Of a stretch of 64,000 bases of DNA, positions 1-7,561 are shown in pieces (within the stretch, counting starts at the first letter, position 1; each line of letters begins with the position of its first letter). Origin of the DNA: JAGVWJ01 sp964588555. Its GTDB lineage: Archaea; Micrarchaeota; Micrarchaeia; Anstonellales; Bilamarchaeaceae. Made by a program: the position numbers and the translations under genes. The notes under the pieces are model-generated. The model did no database searches, was not told the origin of the DNA, and saw only the letters and a list, made by a program, of their open reading frames with translations. The stretch covers positions 1-64,000 of the forward strand of contig CAZPPT010000006.1 of assembly GCA_964588555.1 (NCBI GenBank), written 5' to 3'.

Positions 1-389
1 AAGAGGAGGAGGAAGAGGAAGAACCGCTTACACCGCCAATTCCACCAGAAGAGCCTCCTACTGAGCCACCGCCTTTAATAGAACCTGTAGCTGAAGAACT
101 ATTAGAGAATGCCACTGTAAGACAACCTGAACCGGGCGGTTCACAAGAACCTCCCTTACAAAATCCCGAAAAAGAATACGCACAATCTAACGAACAGAAA
201 CCCGAGCCAGCCATGACTTCTTCTTTAGTAAATAGGCCTACTGCTCACTTGCCGCCCATAGAGTCCGTGTCCGAAAAGGAGCCGGTTTCTTTTGTGGAAG
301 AGCTTACGAGTGGCTTATTTATTGTAAGCGGGTTTATCATTGTTGCTGGCGGACTAGTGCTCATCTATTTTTTTCTCCGCCGAAAATAA
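1..389 (+). CDS. C-terminal part of a membrane-anchored surface protein (partial)
   Basis: The window opens inside this reading frame (codons in phase with base 3), so the N-terminus is missing. The visible ~128 residues start with a run of glutamates, continue as a Pro/Glu-rich low-complexity linker, and end in one hydrophobic segment (about 20 residues, LFIVSGFIIVAGGLVLIYFF) and a short basic tail LRRK before the stop at 387-389. This layout (extracellular domain, Pro/Glu stalk, C-terminal anchor, cytoplasmic basic tail) matches the beta-helix protein at 61410-63413. It is probably a cell-surface or pseudopilus-associated protein. The functional domain lies outside the window, so no function can be named. 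Confidence 0.7.
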   Translation, partial: EEEEEEEPLTPPIPPEEPPTEPPPLIEPVAEELLENATVRQPEPGGSQEPPLQNPEKEYAQSNEQKPEPAMTSSLVNRPTAHLPPIESVSEKEPVSFVEELTSGLFIVSGFIIVAGGLVLIYFFLRRK

Positions 390-412
390 GTAAAATAAAA
401 ATAAGGGGGGCG

Positions 413-1135
413 TTAGCCGCACCCGCTTGTCGCATACCCTGAATCCGTTGAAACATACGTGCAGCCGCCCTGGCTTCCGCCATATGAGTCGGTTGCCCAG
501 CTGTTCCATGAGTTTGAGTTGCTGCCCATATAGCCGCCACTTCCGCTTCTGCCGACAGTGTAAAGGTTTGTGTAGCCGGTTACATCATTGCCAAAGTTGC
601 CCTGTGCATCCAAATAGTAATTTCCTGGAACCCGTGCAATGCCTAAGAGGCTTTCAAGATACTGTACTTCGCTTTCCGTTATTTCCCGTCCGTTTACTAT
701 GACGCCGGTATTTCCACTTGACGCATCGCGTGGTGGTGAACCAAGGTTGTGGCCCGGATAAATCTGTACTTCTGTTCCATAGCCGATTCTCCCAAATAGC
801 CCCGCTACGGGGTCATACCAGTAGTCGCCAGCAGGAAGCGTCCCATAAAATTGGATAAATTCGCGTATTTCCGCATCGCCAAGCGCCCGTCCGTTGATGG
901 TCACGCGTGCTTCTGCTTGTGTATCAATGGTAGTACCAGCACGTGGTGGTTCTGACGGCTGCGGTTCGGGATATGTATCAGTTGGCTGTTCATTGTCTGG
1001 CACAGGCTCTCCTTGTGGCGTAGGCCCGGCATTATTTTGCCCCGTATTTACTTGCGCATCCGTACGCGCACTGCCAATGCATCCCGCAAAAAATAAAATG
1101 CTTATCAGTCCGATAACAAGAATGATGTTTTTCAT
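413..1135 (-). CDS. Lipoprotein-like exported protein with a duplicated NGR motif domain
   Basis: 240 residues. The N-terminus has a lysine, a hydrophobic core and a lipobox-like FAGC at about residues 16-19, so export and lipid anchoring are likely. A Pro/Gln/Thr-rich linker follows (about 30-70). Two related blocks of roughly 40 residues come next: one starts with INGRALGDAEI and runs to GDYWYDP, the other starts with VNGREITESEV and runs to GNYYLDAQGNFG. The C-terminus is Gly/Ser/Asn-rich with cysteines. The repeated NGR...E(V/I)...L....G.Y(W/Y)YD pattern suggests a small duplicated fold, but I do not recognise the family. It converges on the preceding anchored protein. Confidence 0.75.
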   Translation of the reverse strand: MKNIILVIGLISILFFAGCIGSARTDAQVNTGQNNAGPTPQGEPVPDNEQPTDTYPEPQPSEPPRAGTTIDTQAEARVTINGRALGDAEIREFIQFYGTLPAGDYWYDPVAGLFGRIGYGTEVQIYPGHNLGSPPRDASSGNTGVIVNGREITESEVQYLESLLGIARVPGNYYLDAQGNFGNDVTGYTNLYTVGRSGSGGYMGSNSNSWNSWATDSYGGSQGGCTYVSTDSGYATSGCG

Positions 1136-1165
1136 GGTTTGGTATCGTCATTAATATTTATATGA

Positions 1166-1822
1166 TTACGCCTTTTTCCGAAGCACCACAAACAGGTGGT
1201 CATGGTCAAACGGCTCAAGCTCGTACTTTTCAAGCACTTCAAAATATGCAGATAGTTTCTTTAGCTCTGCTTCAAAAACTTCGCGCGGCTTTTTTGTCAC
1301 GTCTATGCTTTGGCTTTTGATTGCAATTAATGCAACGCCGTCTTTTTTGAGGAATTCCTTTGCATTCATGATGAGGATGTCGCTTTGGTCTGGCTGTGCA
1401 ACATCCTGATAAATTACGTCGACTTCCCCAACTTCCTTGTATTCGTGCGGTTGCCGCGCATCCCCCAAGATGGGGATAATGTTGCCGCGGTGCTCGCTTA
1501 GCTTAAGGAGGCTTTTGATCGGCTGCGAGGCGATCTCAACTGCGTATATTTCCCCTTTCTTTTCGACAATGTCGCTTAAGTGGGAAATCGTCGTACCGGT
1601 GGACGCGCCTAAATAAAGTATTTTTGTTCCGCTTCCAAACGGGAAATTTTTGAGCCCCTTTTTGAGTGCACCCGCAAGCTTGCTTCGGAACGGGTCCCAC
1701 ATGCGGTATTCCGTCCCTTCTTTTTTTACAAGCCTCTCATTGTATACGGCAAGGCCCGGCACCATGTTTATGGTTGCAAGCCTGCCATCTATGGTATAGG
1801 CTCCTGGGAAGAGTTGCTGCAT
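1166..1822 (-). CDS. flpA: Fibrillarin-like rRNA/tRNA 2'-O-methyltransferase
   Basis: 218 residues, a normal length for archaeal fibrillarin. The SAM-binding motif YLGASTGTTISHLSDIV lies near residues 68-84, and the acidic strand VDVIYQDVAQPDQ is near 133-145. Fibrillarin is the catalytic subunit of box C/D ribonucleoproteins: it methylates ribose 2'-OH at sites chosen by guide RNAs, working with NOP5 and L7Ae. The start is supported by a TATA-like element (CTTTATAA on the minus strand, about 1845-1853), roughly 26 nt before the ATG, which implies a leaderless mRNA. In many archaea nop5 is the adjacent gene. Here nop5 is 42 kb away at 44342. Confidence 0.95.
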   Translation of the reverse strand: MQQLFPGAYTIDGRLATINMVPGLAVYNERLVKKEGTEYRMWDPFRSKLAGALKKGLKNFPFGSGTKILYLGASTGTTISHLSDIVEKKGEIYAVEIASQPIKSLLKLSEHRGNIIPILGDARQPHEYKEVGEVDVIYQDVAQPDQSDILIMNAKEFLKKDGVALIAIKSQSIDVTKKPREVFEAELKKLSAYFEVLEKYELEPFDHDHLFVVLRKKA

Positions 1823-1852
1823 GTAAGTATCTTGGTGCGTTTGGTTATAAAG

Positions 1853-2305
1853 CTATCCGCTTATCTGAGCGATCTCCCGTACGTCTGATTCCTGAAGAAG
1901 TCGGTCAAATACTTTGATGGCACCATCCTTTTCCAGTTGGCTTGCCCACGGCTTTACGACTAGTATTCGTTTATCTGAAAACTCAGTTTGTAATGCTTGT
2001 GCAATTTCAAGCGCATCAGGAGCCGCGCTGACAAGGAGTATTACCCTTACTACGCCTAAGTCTTGTCTCTGAAGTGCGTCTTTTATCCTCGTGAATTTGC
2101 TGCCGTTTCCGCACCCAAGTTCTATGGAGGAAACGGTCATAAACGCTTCAGTCACGCCGCTTATGGAGGTATGTATCGATAGCGTTCCATCTCCCACTAT
2201 AAATATGTTTCGCAAAAGGGGTAGTGCTGAACATGCCGGTTGTTGCGGTACTCGCAAAGGCATACCTTTTGCCGCCTGTTGTTTTACAGATGTCATCGCA
2301 TTCAT
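1853..2305 (-). CDS. Hypothetical protein
   Basis: 150 residues from the chosen ATG at 2305. A frame-open ATG at 2320 also exists, but GGAGG sits 7-8 nt before the 2305 ATG, which decides the start. A TATA-like element (TTTATAAA on the minus strand, about 2369-2378) would give a 5' leader of about 40 nt, unusual among the mostly leaderless genes here. The sequence contains ELGCGNGSKFTRIKDALQ and VRVILLVSAAPDALEIAQAL, an alternating strand-helix look. The GCGNG motif resembles a nucleotide or SAM-binding loop, but the rest does not support a methyltransferase assignment. I do not recognise the family. Confidence 0.6.
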   Translation of the reverse strand: MNAMTSVKQQAAKGMPLRVPQQPACSALPLLRNIFIVGDGTLSIHTSISGVTEAFMTVSSIELGCGNGSKFTRIKDALQRQDLGVVRVILLVSAAPDALEIAQALQTEFSDKRILVVKPWASQLEKDGAIKVFDRLLQESDVREIAQISG

Positions 2306-2410
2306 GGTATCCCTCCACATTAGTTATCAAACTAACTGATTGGAAAAACACTAGGAATAACATGTTGTACTTTATAAACATTTCGTGTTTTTATTAGTAC
2401 GGGTGCCGTA

Positions 2411-3598
2411 CTATTTATGAGAACCCATAAACAGCGTGTATCTGCCGTCCCCATACACTTCATTATATGCCCATAATGCCATCGATGCATAAAAGTTGAC
2501 ATTCCCGCTTTTTAGTTCAAGAAAACTTCCATCCGGCTTTTTAAAATTATAAAATCCACCATCGCGATCCTGTACGGAGACAAGGTAATCTGCCACTTGT
2601 TGTGCCTCTTTTTTATAAATCTCATTACGTAGTCCGCAGTATGTAAGAAGAAGGCATGCACTTGGCCATGTTGCCGCCATCGTAGTGTCGTTTATTATTT
2701 CAAGCGGGTAAACTTCTGATGCCTTTTCAGTAATTTTTGATTCAACGAGGCTGCCCGGGAATGGGCCGCCGCAATTTTTCTTAACCCAGTCTATGGCCCG
2801 TATGGCCTGCCGTTTTAATTCCGGATAAGCGCATGAGCCATCGAGGGTGTCCAAAAGCACTTCTGAATCCATTAGGCTCATGCTATATTGCGGATGTATC
2901 TTGTTTATTACAAACGGAAGGAGGTAGCTGCTGATTTTTGAGATGTGCTTGCCCTTAAGTTTGAAGTTTGCAATTGAAAATCGCAAAATTGGTTTGAGTA
3001 TCGGTGCAAGAAGTGGGACCTTTTGATTTTTATCGTATGGGTACCAGAATCCTTCAATATCGTCAAAGTTTGCCGTTATGTGTTTTAATATCTGTTCAGC
3101 TGCACGTTTAAATGCCGGGTCGCCAGTGGTCTTCCATGCGAGGAGGGAAAAATGCGCATATTCCCCTATTTCTATGATGTTTGGCAGTAGCAGGTCGCCA
3201 TCATCATCGACGGTTCCCTCGATCATCCGTTTGGCTGCCTTGTAAAGAACGTCATTATATCTGCCGTTACCAGTTATTTGCTGGTATGTATTAAAGCCCT
3301 CAAAAACACATTGCGCAGCATCCAGGGTAAATGCCGCATGACTTTTCCAACCCCCGTCGGCGTCTTGTCTTTCCGCAAGCCACGTAAGTGAGCGTTCAAC
3401 CGATTCAAGATAGTTTTCATTCTTAGTTAGGACATATGCGTACATTCTTACTGTAACTGAGTGGCCTATAAGGCTGGCATCGCCCCTGACACCATAAAAT
3501 TCATCACCGTCAACGTCGATATATCCTTCTTTTTTTTGATTACCCATGAACCAATTGGCATTTTTGATTATTGTGCTTTCGTATCTGTTTGCTTTCAT
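2411..3598 (-). CDS. Alpha/alpha-toroid protein, prenyltransferase/squalene-cyclase-like fold
   Basis: 395 residues. Several segments have the signature of six-hairpin (alpha/alpha) barrel proteins: ERQDADGGWKSH at about 95-106, SVQDRDGGFYNFKKPDG near the end, and many helices of the type AAEQILKHI between. The QD.DGG(W/F) repeats are typical of terpenoid-cyclase-like and related glycan-active toroid folds. No DXDD catalytic motif of squalene cyclases is apparent, so a glycan-processing or cell-envelope role is at least as likely. The minus-strand TATA element at about 3619-3629 lies 26 nt before the ATG. The promoter region is shared with the divergent gene at 3665. Confidence 0.7.
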   Translation of the reverse strand: MKANRYESTIIKNANWFMGNQKKEGYIDVDGDEFYGVRGDASLIGHSVTVRMYAYVLTKNENYLESVERSLTWLAERQDADGGWKSHAAFTLDAAQCVFEGFNTYQQITGNGRYNDVLYKAAKRMIEGTVDDDGDLLLPNIIEIGEYAHFSLLAWKTTGDPAFKRAAEQILKHITANFDDIEGFWYPYDKNQKVPLLAPILKPILRFSIANFKLKGKHISKISSYLLPFVINKIHPQYSMSLMDSEVLLDTLDGSCAYPELKRQAIRAIDWVKKNCGGPFPGSLVESKITEKASEVYPLEIINDTTMAATWPSACLLLTYCGLRNEIYKKEAQQVADYLVSVQDRDGGFYNFKKPDGSFLELKSGNVNFYASMALWAYNEVYGDGRYTLFMGSHK

Positions 3599-3616
3599 TA
3601 AATAAGTCTTGTACCA

Positions 3617-3646
3617 GTGATTTATAAATATTGTTTATTATAAATA
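3617..3646. promoter_or_regulatory. Divergent TATA region between two genes
   Basis: Two TATA-like stretches sit side by side: TTTATAAATA at 3621-3630 and ATTATAAATA at about 3637-3646. Read on the minus strand, the first lies about 26 nt before the ATG at 3598. Read on the plus strand, the second lies about 24 nt before the ATG at 3665. Both spacings suit leaderless transcripts. Confidence 0.6.
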
Positions 3647-3664
3647 TTGTTTTATTGTGTTACT

Positions 3665-4783
3665 ATGTTAGTCCTTACAAAGCCACGCGTCTCCTCGTCT
3701 GCATGCAGGGCGCGTGCATACCTTAACCTCCCCGTTACTACCTATCCAAGCAAAAAGGACGGCCACTTTGCACGGTTGGCATTCATCCGTGCATTTGCGA
3801 GGTGTGCACATGCGGCCCTGCCCGCACGGCTCTTGGAAAAACTCCACGAATTGGAATCTGCAGAAGCACAAAGCCGAAGCTTTGAGGACACTATGGTGCG
3901 TGCACAAAAGGAGTGCCTTATCCGTAATCTCCTACAGTTGCATAGTGAAACAACGCACGAGTCCCTTGAAAGAGGGCTTGTTGGCCGGTTTTTAAAAGAT
4001 GGGCTTCTGGATAATGCGCGGGAATGCGGCTGGATGAGCGTAGCGGTACGTGCGCTTTTGCACCTCAACCGGGCGCGCCGTGGAATGGAAACGGGTGAGA
4101 TATATTACACACAGGCGCTTGGCGCCTTTTTTAAGGCAGAGCGTGCGACACGCACATCATTTGGCCATGCCCATACTGAATGGAAATGCCGTCTTCGTGC
4201 ACAACGGGAGATACTTGAGGCATACCCGTTTACCTTTGAGGGGTTGCCTTATCGGGTGCTTTTTGGGCCAAATATCCTTAAAAACTTCGAAGAGCCCGGC
4301 TATGTCGAATTTGCCGTTTTTCCCTGCGAACCATCGCTTATTTCCCTACTTTGTTCCATCCATGACCCGACATTTGAGCATTTTGACGGTGCACTTGCAA
4401 TCGGCCGCCTGCGCGTTACTGGACACGGGCTCATCATCGAGGAAACGCAAAGCGACATTCCTGACTTGTTGCGGCGCAGGGGGCTACACGCAACAATCCC
4501 TTCAGTGCCTGCAATTGCCCTTTCCGCAGTTGGCCGCCTTGCAGAATCAGAACAAGGCGTCTTTCTTGCAACTCCCTACCGCATATTCCATACCTGGTGG
4601 AAAGGCTCATTTCGTTTTAGGAAGGCGGCAATCTACTGTAAGGCAGCAAAACAGGCAGGCGGCGTGCTTGTGCACGATGAGGAAGGTGCACTTACTTTTC
4701 CCTCAGGCCGCTTGGTTACGTCCGACCCGCAGCACTACTGGTACTTTTCGCCGGAACGGTTGTCTACTATTGGAAAACCTTAA
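3665..4783 (+). CDS. Hypothetical protein
   Basis: 372 residues when started at the ATG at 3665. A TTG six codons upstream is in frame, but the TATA element about 24 nt before 3665 favours the ATG. The N-terminal half is helical and rich in Ala, Arg and Leu, including ARLLEKLHELESAEAQ and RARRGMETGEIYYTQALGAFFKAE. The C-terminal half has strand-like segments such as YVEFAVFPCEPSLISLLCSI and LAIGRLRVTGHGLIIEETQ. There is no signal peptide or membrane segment. I recognise no family motif. The two halves suggest two domains, and the second could be an alpha/beta fold. Confidence 0.65.
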   Translation: MLVLTKPRVSSSACRARAYLNLPVTTYPSKKDGHFARLAFIRAFARCAHAALPARLLEKLHELESAEAQSRSFEDTMVRAQKECLIRNLLQLHSETTHESLERGLVGRFLKDGLLDNARECGWMSVAVRALLHLNRARRGMETGEIYYTQALGAFFKAERATRTSFGHAHTEWKCRLRAQREILEAYPFTFEGLPYRVLFGPNILKNFEEPGYVEFAVFPCEPSLISLLCSIHDPTFEHFDGALAIGRLRVTGHGLIIEETQSDIPDLLRRRGLHATIPSVPAIALSAVGRLAESEQGVFLATPYRIFHTWWKGSFRFRKAAIYCKAAKQAGGVLVHDEEGALTFPSGRLVTSDPQHYWYFSPERLSTIGKP

Positions 4784-4845
4784 CTTTGCAAAAGCATAGC
4801 TTTAAATAAGTAATTTCTCCAATATACTATTCCTGATTATAACTG

Positions 4846-4893
4846 CAAGAAATTTGCGAAAATTTCTTGGTATTGTAAAGTATACTTTACAAT
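4846..4893. promoter_or_regulatory. Two adjacent perfect palindromes before the ribosomal operon
   Basis: CAAGAAATTT (4846-4855) and AAATTTCTTG (4860-4869) form an inverted repeat with 10-bp arms. Immediately after it, 4872-4893 is a 22-bp perfect palindrome centred on GTATAC at 4882/4883. The ATG of rps19e is at 4916, so the second palindrome covers the place where a TATA box would sit. It may be an operator, or a structured leader if transcription starts further upstream. Confidence 0.5.
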
Positions 4894-4915
4894 GTGATCA
4901 GAATATGGTGTTTTT

Positions 4916-5323
4916 ATGGTTACAGCGCTAGATGTCGAATCGAACCAGCTTATTGAAAAGGCTGCACAGGAATTAAAGAACATGAAGCTTGAGAAGCCCG
5001 CGTTTGTCGGTTATGTAAAGACCGGCCCGCACGCAGAGCGTCCGCCAGAGTCTTCGGACTTTTGGTATGTGCGCTGTGCGTCGCTTTTGCGCCAGGCGTA
5101 TGTGCGCGGCTCAATCGGTGTAAACCGAATGCGCACTCATTATGGGGGCAACCAGCGGCGGGGTGTACGGCCAAACCACCACAAGAGGGCTGGCGGAAAG
5201 ACTATCCGAAGCGCCTTGCAGGTGCTTGAAAAGGCAGGGTTGCTTACAAAGATAAAGTCCGGCCGGACACTGAGTGCAAAGGGCAGGAAGTTCCTTGACG
5301 GCCTTGCAAAAACAGTTAGCTAG
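4916..5323 (+). CDS. rps19e: Small ribosomal subunit protein eS19
   Basis: 135 residues, matching archaeal eS19 in length. Typical segments are SSDFWYVRCASLLRQAYVRG, IGVNRMRTHYGG and the C-terminal IRSALQVLEKAGLLTKIKSG with GRKFLDGLA. eS19 belongs to the head of the 30S subunit and takes part in its maturation. It is the first gene of a tight + strand operon that runs to ftsY at 8913, with gaps of a few bases. The preceding 130 bases hold two palindromes. Confidence 0.95.
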   Translation: MVTALDVESNQLIEKAAQELKNMKLEKPAFVGYVKTGPHAERPPESSDFWYVRCASLLRQAYVRGSIGVNRMRTHYGGNQRRGVRPNHHKRAGGKTIRSALQVLEKAGLLTKIKSGRTLSAKGRKFLDGLAKTVS

Positions 5324-5332
5324 GTATAGACA

Positions 5333-5638
5333 ATGGATGCGCCTGAGGAGAACCTTAAGAAGAAGCGTATTGCCGAACGCCAAAAAATCATGGAACAGAA
5401 AAAAGCAGAGGAACAATTAAAGGCCACGCTTCGGGTAGTGCTTGAGGACGATGCGTATGACCGCATCACAAATGTCCAGCTTGCAAATCAGGAACTGTTC
5501 CTGGTTGCGGCGCAGCATATCCTGGCGATATATAAGCGCATCGGAAGGAAGATACGCGACCATGAATTGCTTACGGTCCTTATGCGCCTCAAGGAAGGCA
5601 GGGAAAAAAGGACAAACATAACGTTTGAACGGAAGTGA
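5333..5638 (+). CDS. PDCD5-family DNA-binding protein
   Basis: 101 residues with a basic, charged N-terminus (KKKRIAERQKIMEQKKAEEQ) and a compact C-terminal helical core ending NITFERK. This is the archaeal homologue of human PDCD5/TFAR19, a small three-helix-bundle protein usually found directly behind rps19e in archaea. Its molecular role in archaea is not settled; nucleic-acid binding and a link to translation or chaperones have been proposed. It starts 9 bases after the eS19 stop. Confidence 0.9.
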   Translation: MDAPEENLKKKRIAERQKIMEQKKAEEQLKATLRVVLEDDAYDRITNVQLANQELFLVAAQHILAIYKRIGRKIRDHELLTVLMRLKEGREKRTNITFERK

Positions 5639-5643
5639 ATCAT

Positions 5644-5805
5644 ATGAGTAAGAAATCATTATCAAAAAAGCTCCGGCTTGCAAAGGCGGAAAAGAAAAAC
5701 CACCGGGTACCGCCGTTTGTCGTCATTCGGTCAAAGCGGCGATATACGACATATAACCCGCTTCAGCGCGATTGGAGGACGGATAAGCTCCGTATTAGCG
5801 ATTAG
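5644..5805 (+). CDS. rpl39e: Large ribosomal subunit protein eL39
   Basis: 53 residues: ATG at 5644, stop TAG at 5803-5805. The sequence starts MSKKSLSKKLRLAKAEKKN and contains VPPFVVIRSKRRYTTYNP and the terminal RDWRTDKLRISD, the usual pattern of this very small basic protein. eL39 lies in the wall of the peptide exit tunnel. It starts 5 bases after the PDCD5 gene and is followed at once by rpl31e. Confidence 0.93.
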   Translation: MSKKSLSKKLRLAKAEKKNHRVPPFVVIRSKRRYTTYNPLQRDWRTDKLRISD

Positions 5806-5814
5806 GTGATCATG

Positions 5815-6258
5815 ATGGCAGACAAGCTCGAACGCATTTACACTATCCCTCTTGGGGAGGCATATCAGACAGTCCGGCCCAAGCGCGCAAAGCGTGCAGT
5901 TATGATTGTACGCGATTTTATCAGCAGGCACATGAAATCGAGCGCAGTCTCGGTGAGCAACGCGCTTAATTCTTATATCTGGAAAAAAAGCAGGCAAAAA
6001 CCGCCACGCCGCGTTAAGGTTCGCGCACTTAAGGAGGATGCCAAGGTACGTGTATACCTTCATGATGAACAGGAGCAAAAGCCTAAGAAGGCACCGGCAA
6101 AAAAGGAAGAAAAGCCGCCTGCCGAAGGGGCAAAAAGCGCATCAGATGCACCAAAACCGCCAAAGGAAGCGGTAAAAGAAGATACCAAGCCAGAGAAAAA
6201 GGCGCCGGCAGCATCAGGAAAAAAAGAAGCGCCGCAGAAGACAGCTGAAAAGAAATGA
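5815..6258 (+). CDS. rpl31e: Large ribosomal subunit protein eL31 with a long charged tail
   Basis: 147 residues from the ATG at 5815. An ATG at 5812 and a GTG at 5806 are also in frame, but GGTGA spacing favours 5815. Residues 1-80 are a normal eL31: YTIPLGEAYQTVRPKRAKRA, ALNSYIWKKSR and AKVRVYLHDE. Archaeal eL31 usually ends soon after this point. Here about 65 further residues follow, almost entirely Lys, Ala, Pro and Glu, so the tail is probably disordered. The stop overlaps the aIF6 start by 4 nt (ATGA), which suggests coupled translation. Confidence 0.93.
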   Translation: MADKLERIYTIPLGEAYQTVRPKRAKRAVMIVRDFISRHMKSSAVSVSNALNSYIWKKSRQKPPRRVKVRALKEDAKVRVYLHDEQEQKPKKAPAKKEEKPPAEGAKSASDAPKPPKEAVKEDTKPEKKAPAASGKKEAPQKTAEKK

Positions 6259-6923
6259 GCTCCAAATTAGGTTTTTATTTTGGCAATCCGTGGGTCGGGA
6301 TGTTCGTAAAGACGAATAACGAAACGACTCTTGTTCCGCTTGATGCGCCTGATAAATTTGTCGAACAGCTCGGCGCACGCCTTGGAACCGAAGTCGTACG
6401 CGTTTCCGTGGGTTACTCAAACCTTATTGGCATCTATCTTGCAATGAATTCAAAGGGAATAATACTCCCTAATATTGCAAGCGAGGAGGAGGCGGGCGTG
6501 ATAAAACGCACGGGGCTTAACGTCTACGTATCAAAGGACAAATTCAATGCGCTTGGGAACAACCTTCTTGTTACTGACCATGGCGGCATTGCAAGCGACA
6601 CATTGTCAAGGGAAGAGCTCCACTCGATCGAGGACACGCTTGGCATTGAGATATTTCAGCCCGCGACCATCGCAGGGTATAAAACAGTCGGGAGCGCGGC
6701 AGTTGCTTCGAACAAGGGCTTCCTTGCCCATTTTAACACGCAGCTTTCCGAACTTGAGCTTATCAGAAAGCACTTAAAAATAAACGGTGCAAAAGGTAGT
6801 ATTAACATGGGCGTCGGGTTCATTGGCTACGCAGTCGTGGCAAATGACCATGGCTATGTTGCAGGCGGGCAGTCGTCAAGTTTCGAACTGGGCCGCATCG
6901 AGGAAGCATTACAATACATTTGA
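6255..6923 (+). CDS. eif6: Translation initiation factor aIF6
   Basis: 222 residues, the usual length of the five-bladed pentein-fold aIF6. Characteristic pieces are GNPWVGMFVKTNNETTLVP near the N-terminus, repeated blades with NSKGIILPNI, VTDHGGIAS, SNKGFLAHFN and NDHGYVAGG, and SINMGVGFIGYAVVANDHGY. aIF6 binds the 50S subunit and keeps it from joining the 30S prematurely. It sits between rpl31e (4-nt overlap) and the LX gene, the arrangement typical of archaea. Confidence 0.95.
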   Translation: MSSKLGFYFGNPWVGMFVKTNNETTLVPLDAPDKFVEQLGARLGTEVVRVSVGYSNLIGIYLAMNSKGIILPNIASEEEAGVIKRTGLNVYVSKDKFNALGNNLLVTDHGGIASDTLSREELHSIEDTLGIEIFQPATIAGYKTVGSAAVASNKGFLAHFNTQLSELELIRKHLKINGAKGSINMGVGFIGYAVVANDHGYVAGGQSSSFELGRIEEALQYI

Positions 6924-6932
6924 GGGATGTCT

Positions 6933-7106
6933 ATGAAATTTGTCGTAAACGGTGAACTGAACTTACCTGAAGGTAAGAGAACCTTCTCAAAGGAAGTCGA
7001 GGCCCCGTCTGAAGGGGCGGCGCGCGACAAGGTCTATGCGCTCTTTGGTTCTGATAACCGCCTTAGCAGGAACAAGGTCGTTATTTCAGGAATTTCAAAA
7101 CAGTAG
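6933..7106 (+). CDS. rplX: Large ribosomal subunit protein LX (eL20/L18Ae)
   Basis: 57 residues: MKFVVNGELNLPEGKRTFSK, then SEGAARDKVYALFGSDNRLS and RNKVVISGISKQ. An ATG at 6927 is in frame two codons earlier, but GAGGG at 6922-6926 is properly spaced only for the ATG at 6933. LX is a small archaeal 50S protein related to the eukaryotic eL20 fold. It lies directly after aIF6 and 8 bases before prefoldin alpha. Confidence 0.93.
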   Translation: MKFVVNGELNLPEGKRTFSKEVEAPSEGAARDKVYALFGSDNRLSRNKVVISGISKQ

Positions 7107-7114
7107 GTGTTGCC

Positions 7115-7561
7115 ATGGAAAACGAACGACAGGGTGTTGCACAGCTTTCATATGAATCGGCAGTGTACCGCGAGCAGCTTCGCCTGCTCCAGAACGAAAT
7201 CAAGCGTATCGACCTTGCCATGGTCGACCTGAGCAAGGCCGCAGAAACCGCGCAGAAAATCAAGAACGACGACGTGCTTGTGCCTGTCGGCGGCGGCGCA
7301 TTCATAAAGGCAAGCATTTATACAAGCAAGGTCCTTGTCCCCATCGGCGCAGAATATGTCGTGGAAATGGAAAAGGAAGAGGCAGTCGTTGAGATCAACA
7401 AGCGCATCGAGGCGACCAAAAAGGCGATCGAAAAGCTCAATTCCGAGTTCCAGAAAGTCTCCGCAAAGCTTCATGAGGTAAACCTTGCGCTTCGCAACCT
7501 TCAGTCGCAGGCCGCAATTAACAAGCGTGTTGAGGACAATATCGGCGAAGACTACATCTAG
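7115..7561 (+). CDS. pfdA: Prefoldin alpha subunit
   Basis: 148 residues. The pattern is an N-terminal coiled-coil helix (about 5-50), a central beta-hairpin region with VLVPVGGGAFIKASIY and KVLVPIGAEYVVE, and a C-terminal coiled-coil helix. The two hairpins identify the alpha rather than the beta subunit. Two alpha and four beta subunits form the jellyfish-shaped chaperone that passes unfolded proteins to the thermosome. The stop codon overlaps the GTG start of ftsY by one base. Confidence 0.93.
   Translation: MENERQGVAQLSYESAVYREQLRLLQNEIKRIDLAMVDLSKAAETAQKIKNDDVLVPVGGGAFIKASIYTSKVLVPIGAEYVVEMEKEEAVVEINKRIEATKKAIEKLNSEFQKVSAKLHEVNLALRNLQSQAAINKRVEDNIGEDYI

Noticed and set aside
2148..2381. 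77-codon minus-strand frame overlapping the hypothetical gene at 1853-2305
   Set aside because: It runs through the promoter and start of the better supported gene and has no recognisable features.
3742..4068. Antisense frames within the gene at 3665-4783
   Set aside because: No start signals; the sense gene has a TATA-spaced start and better composition.
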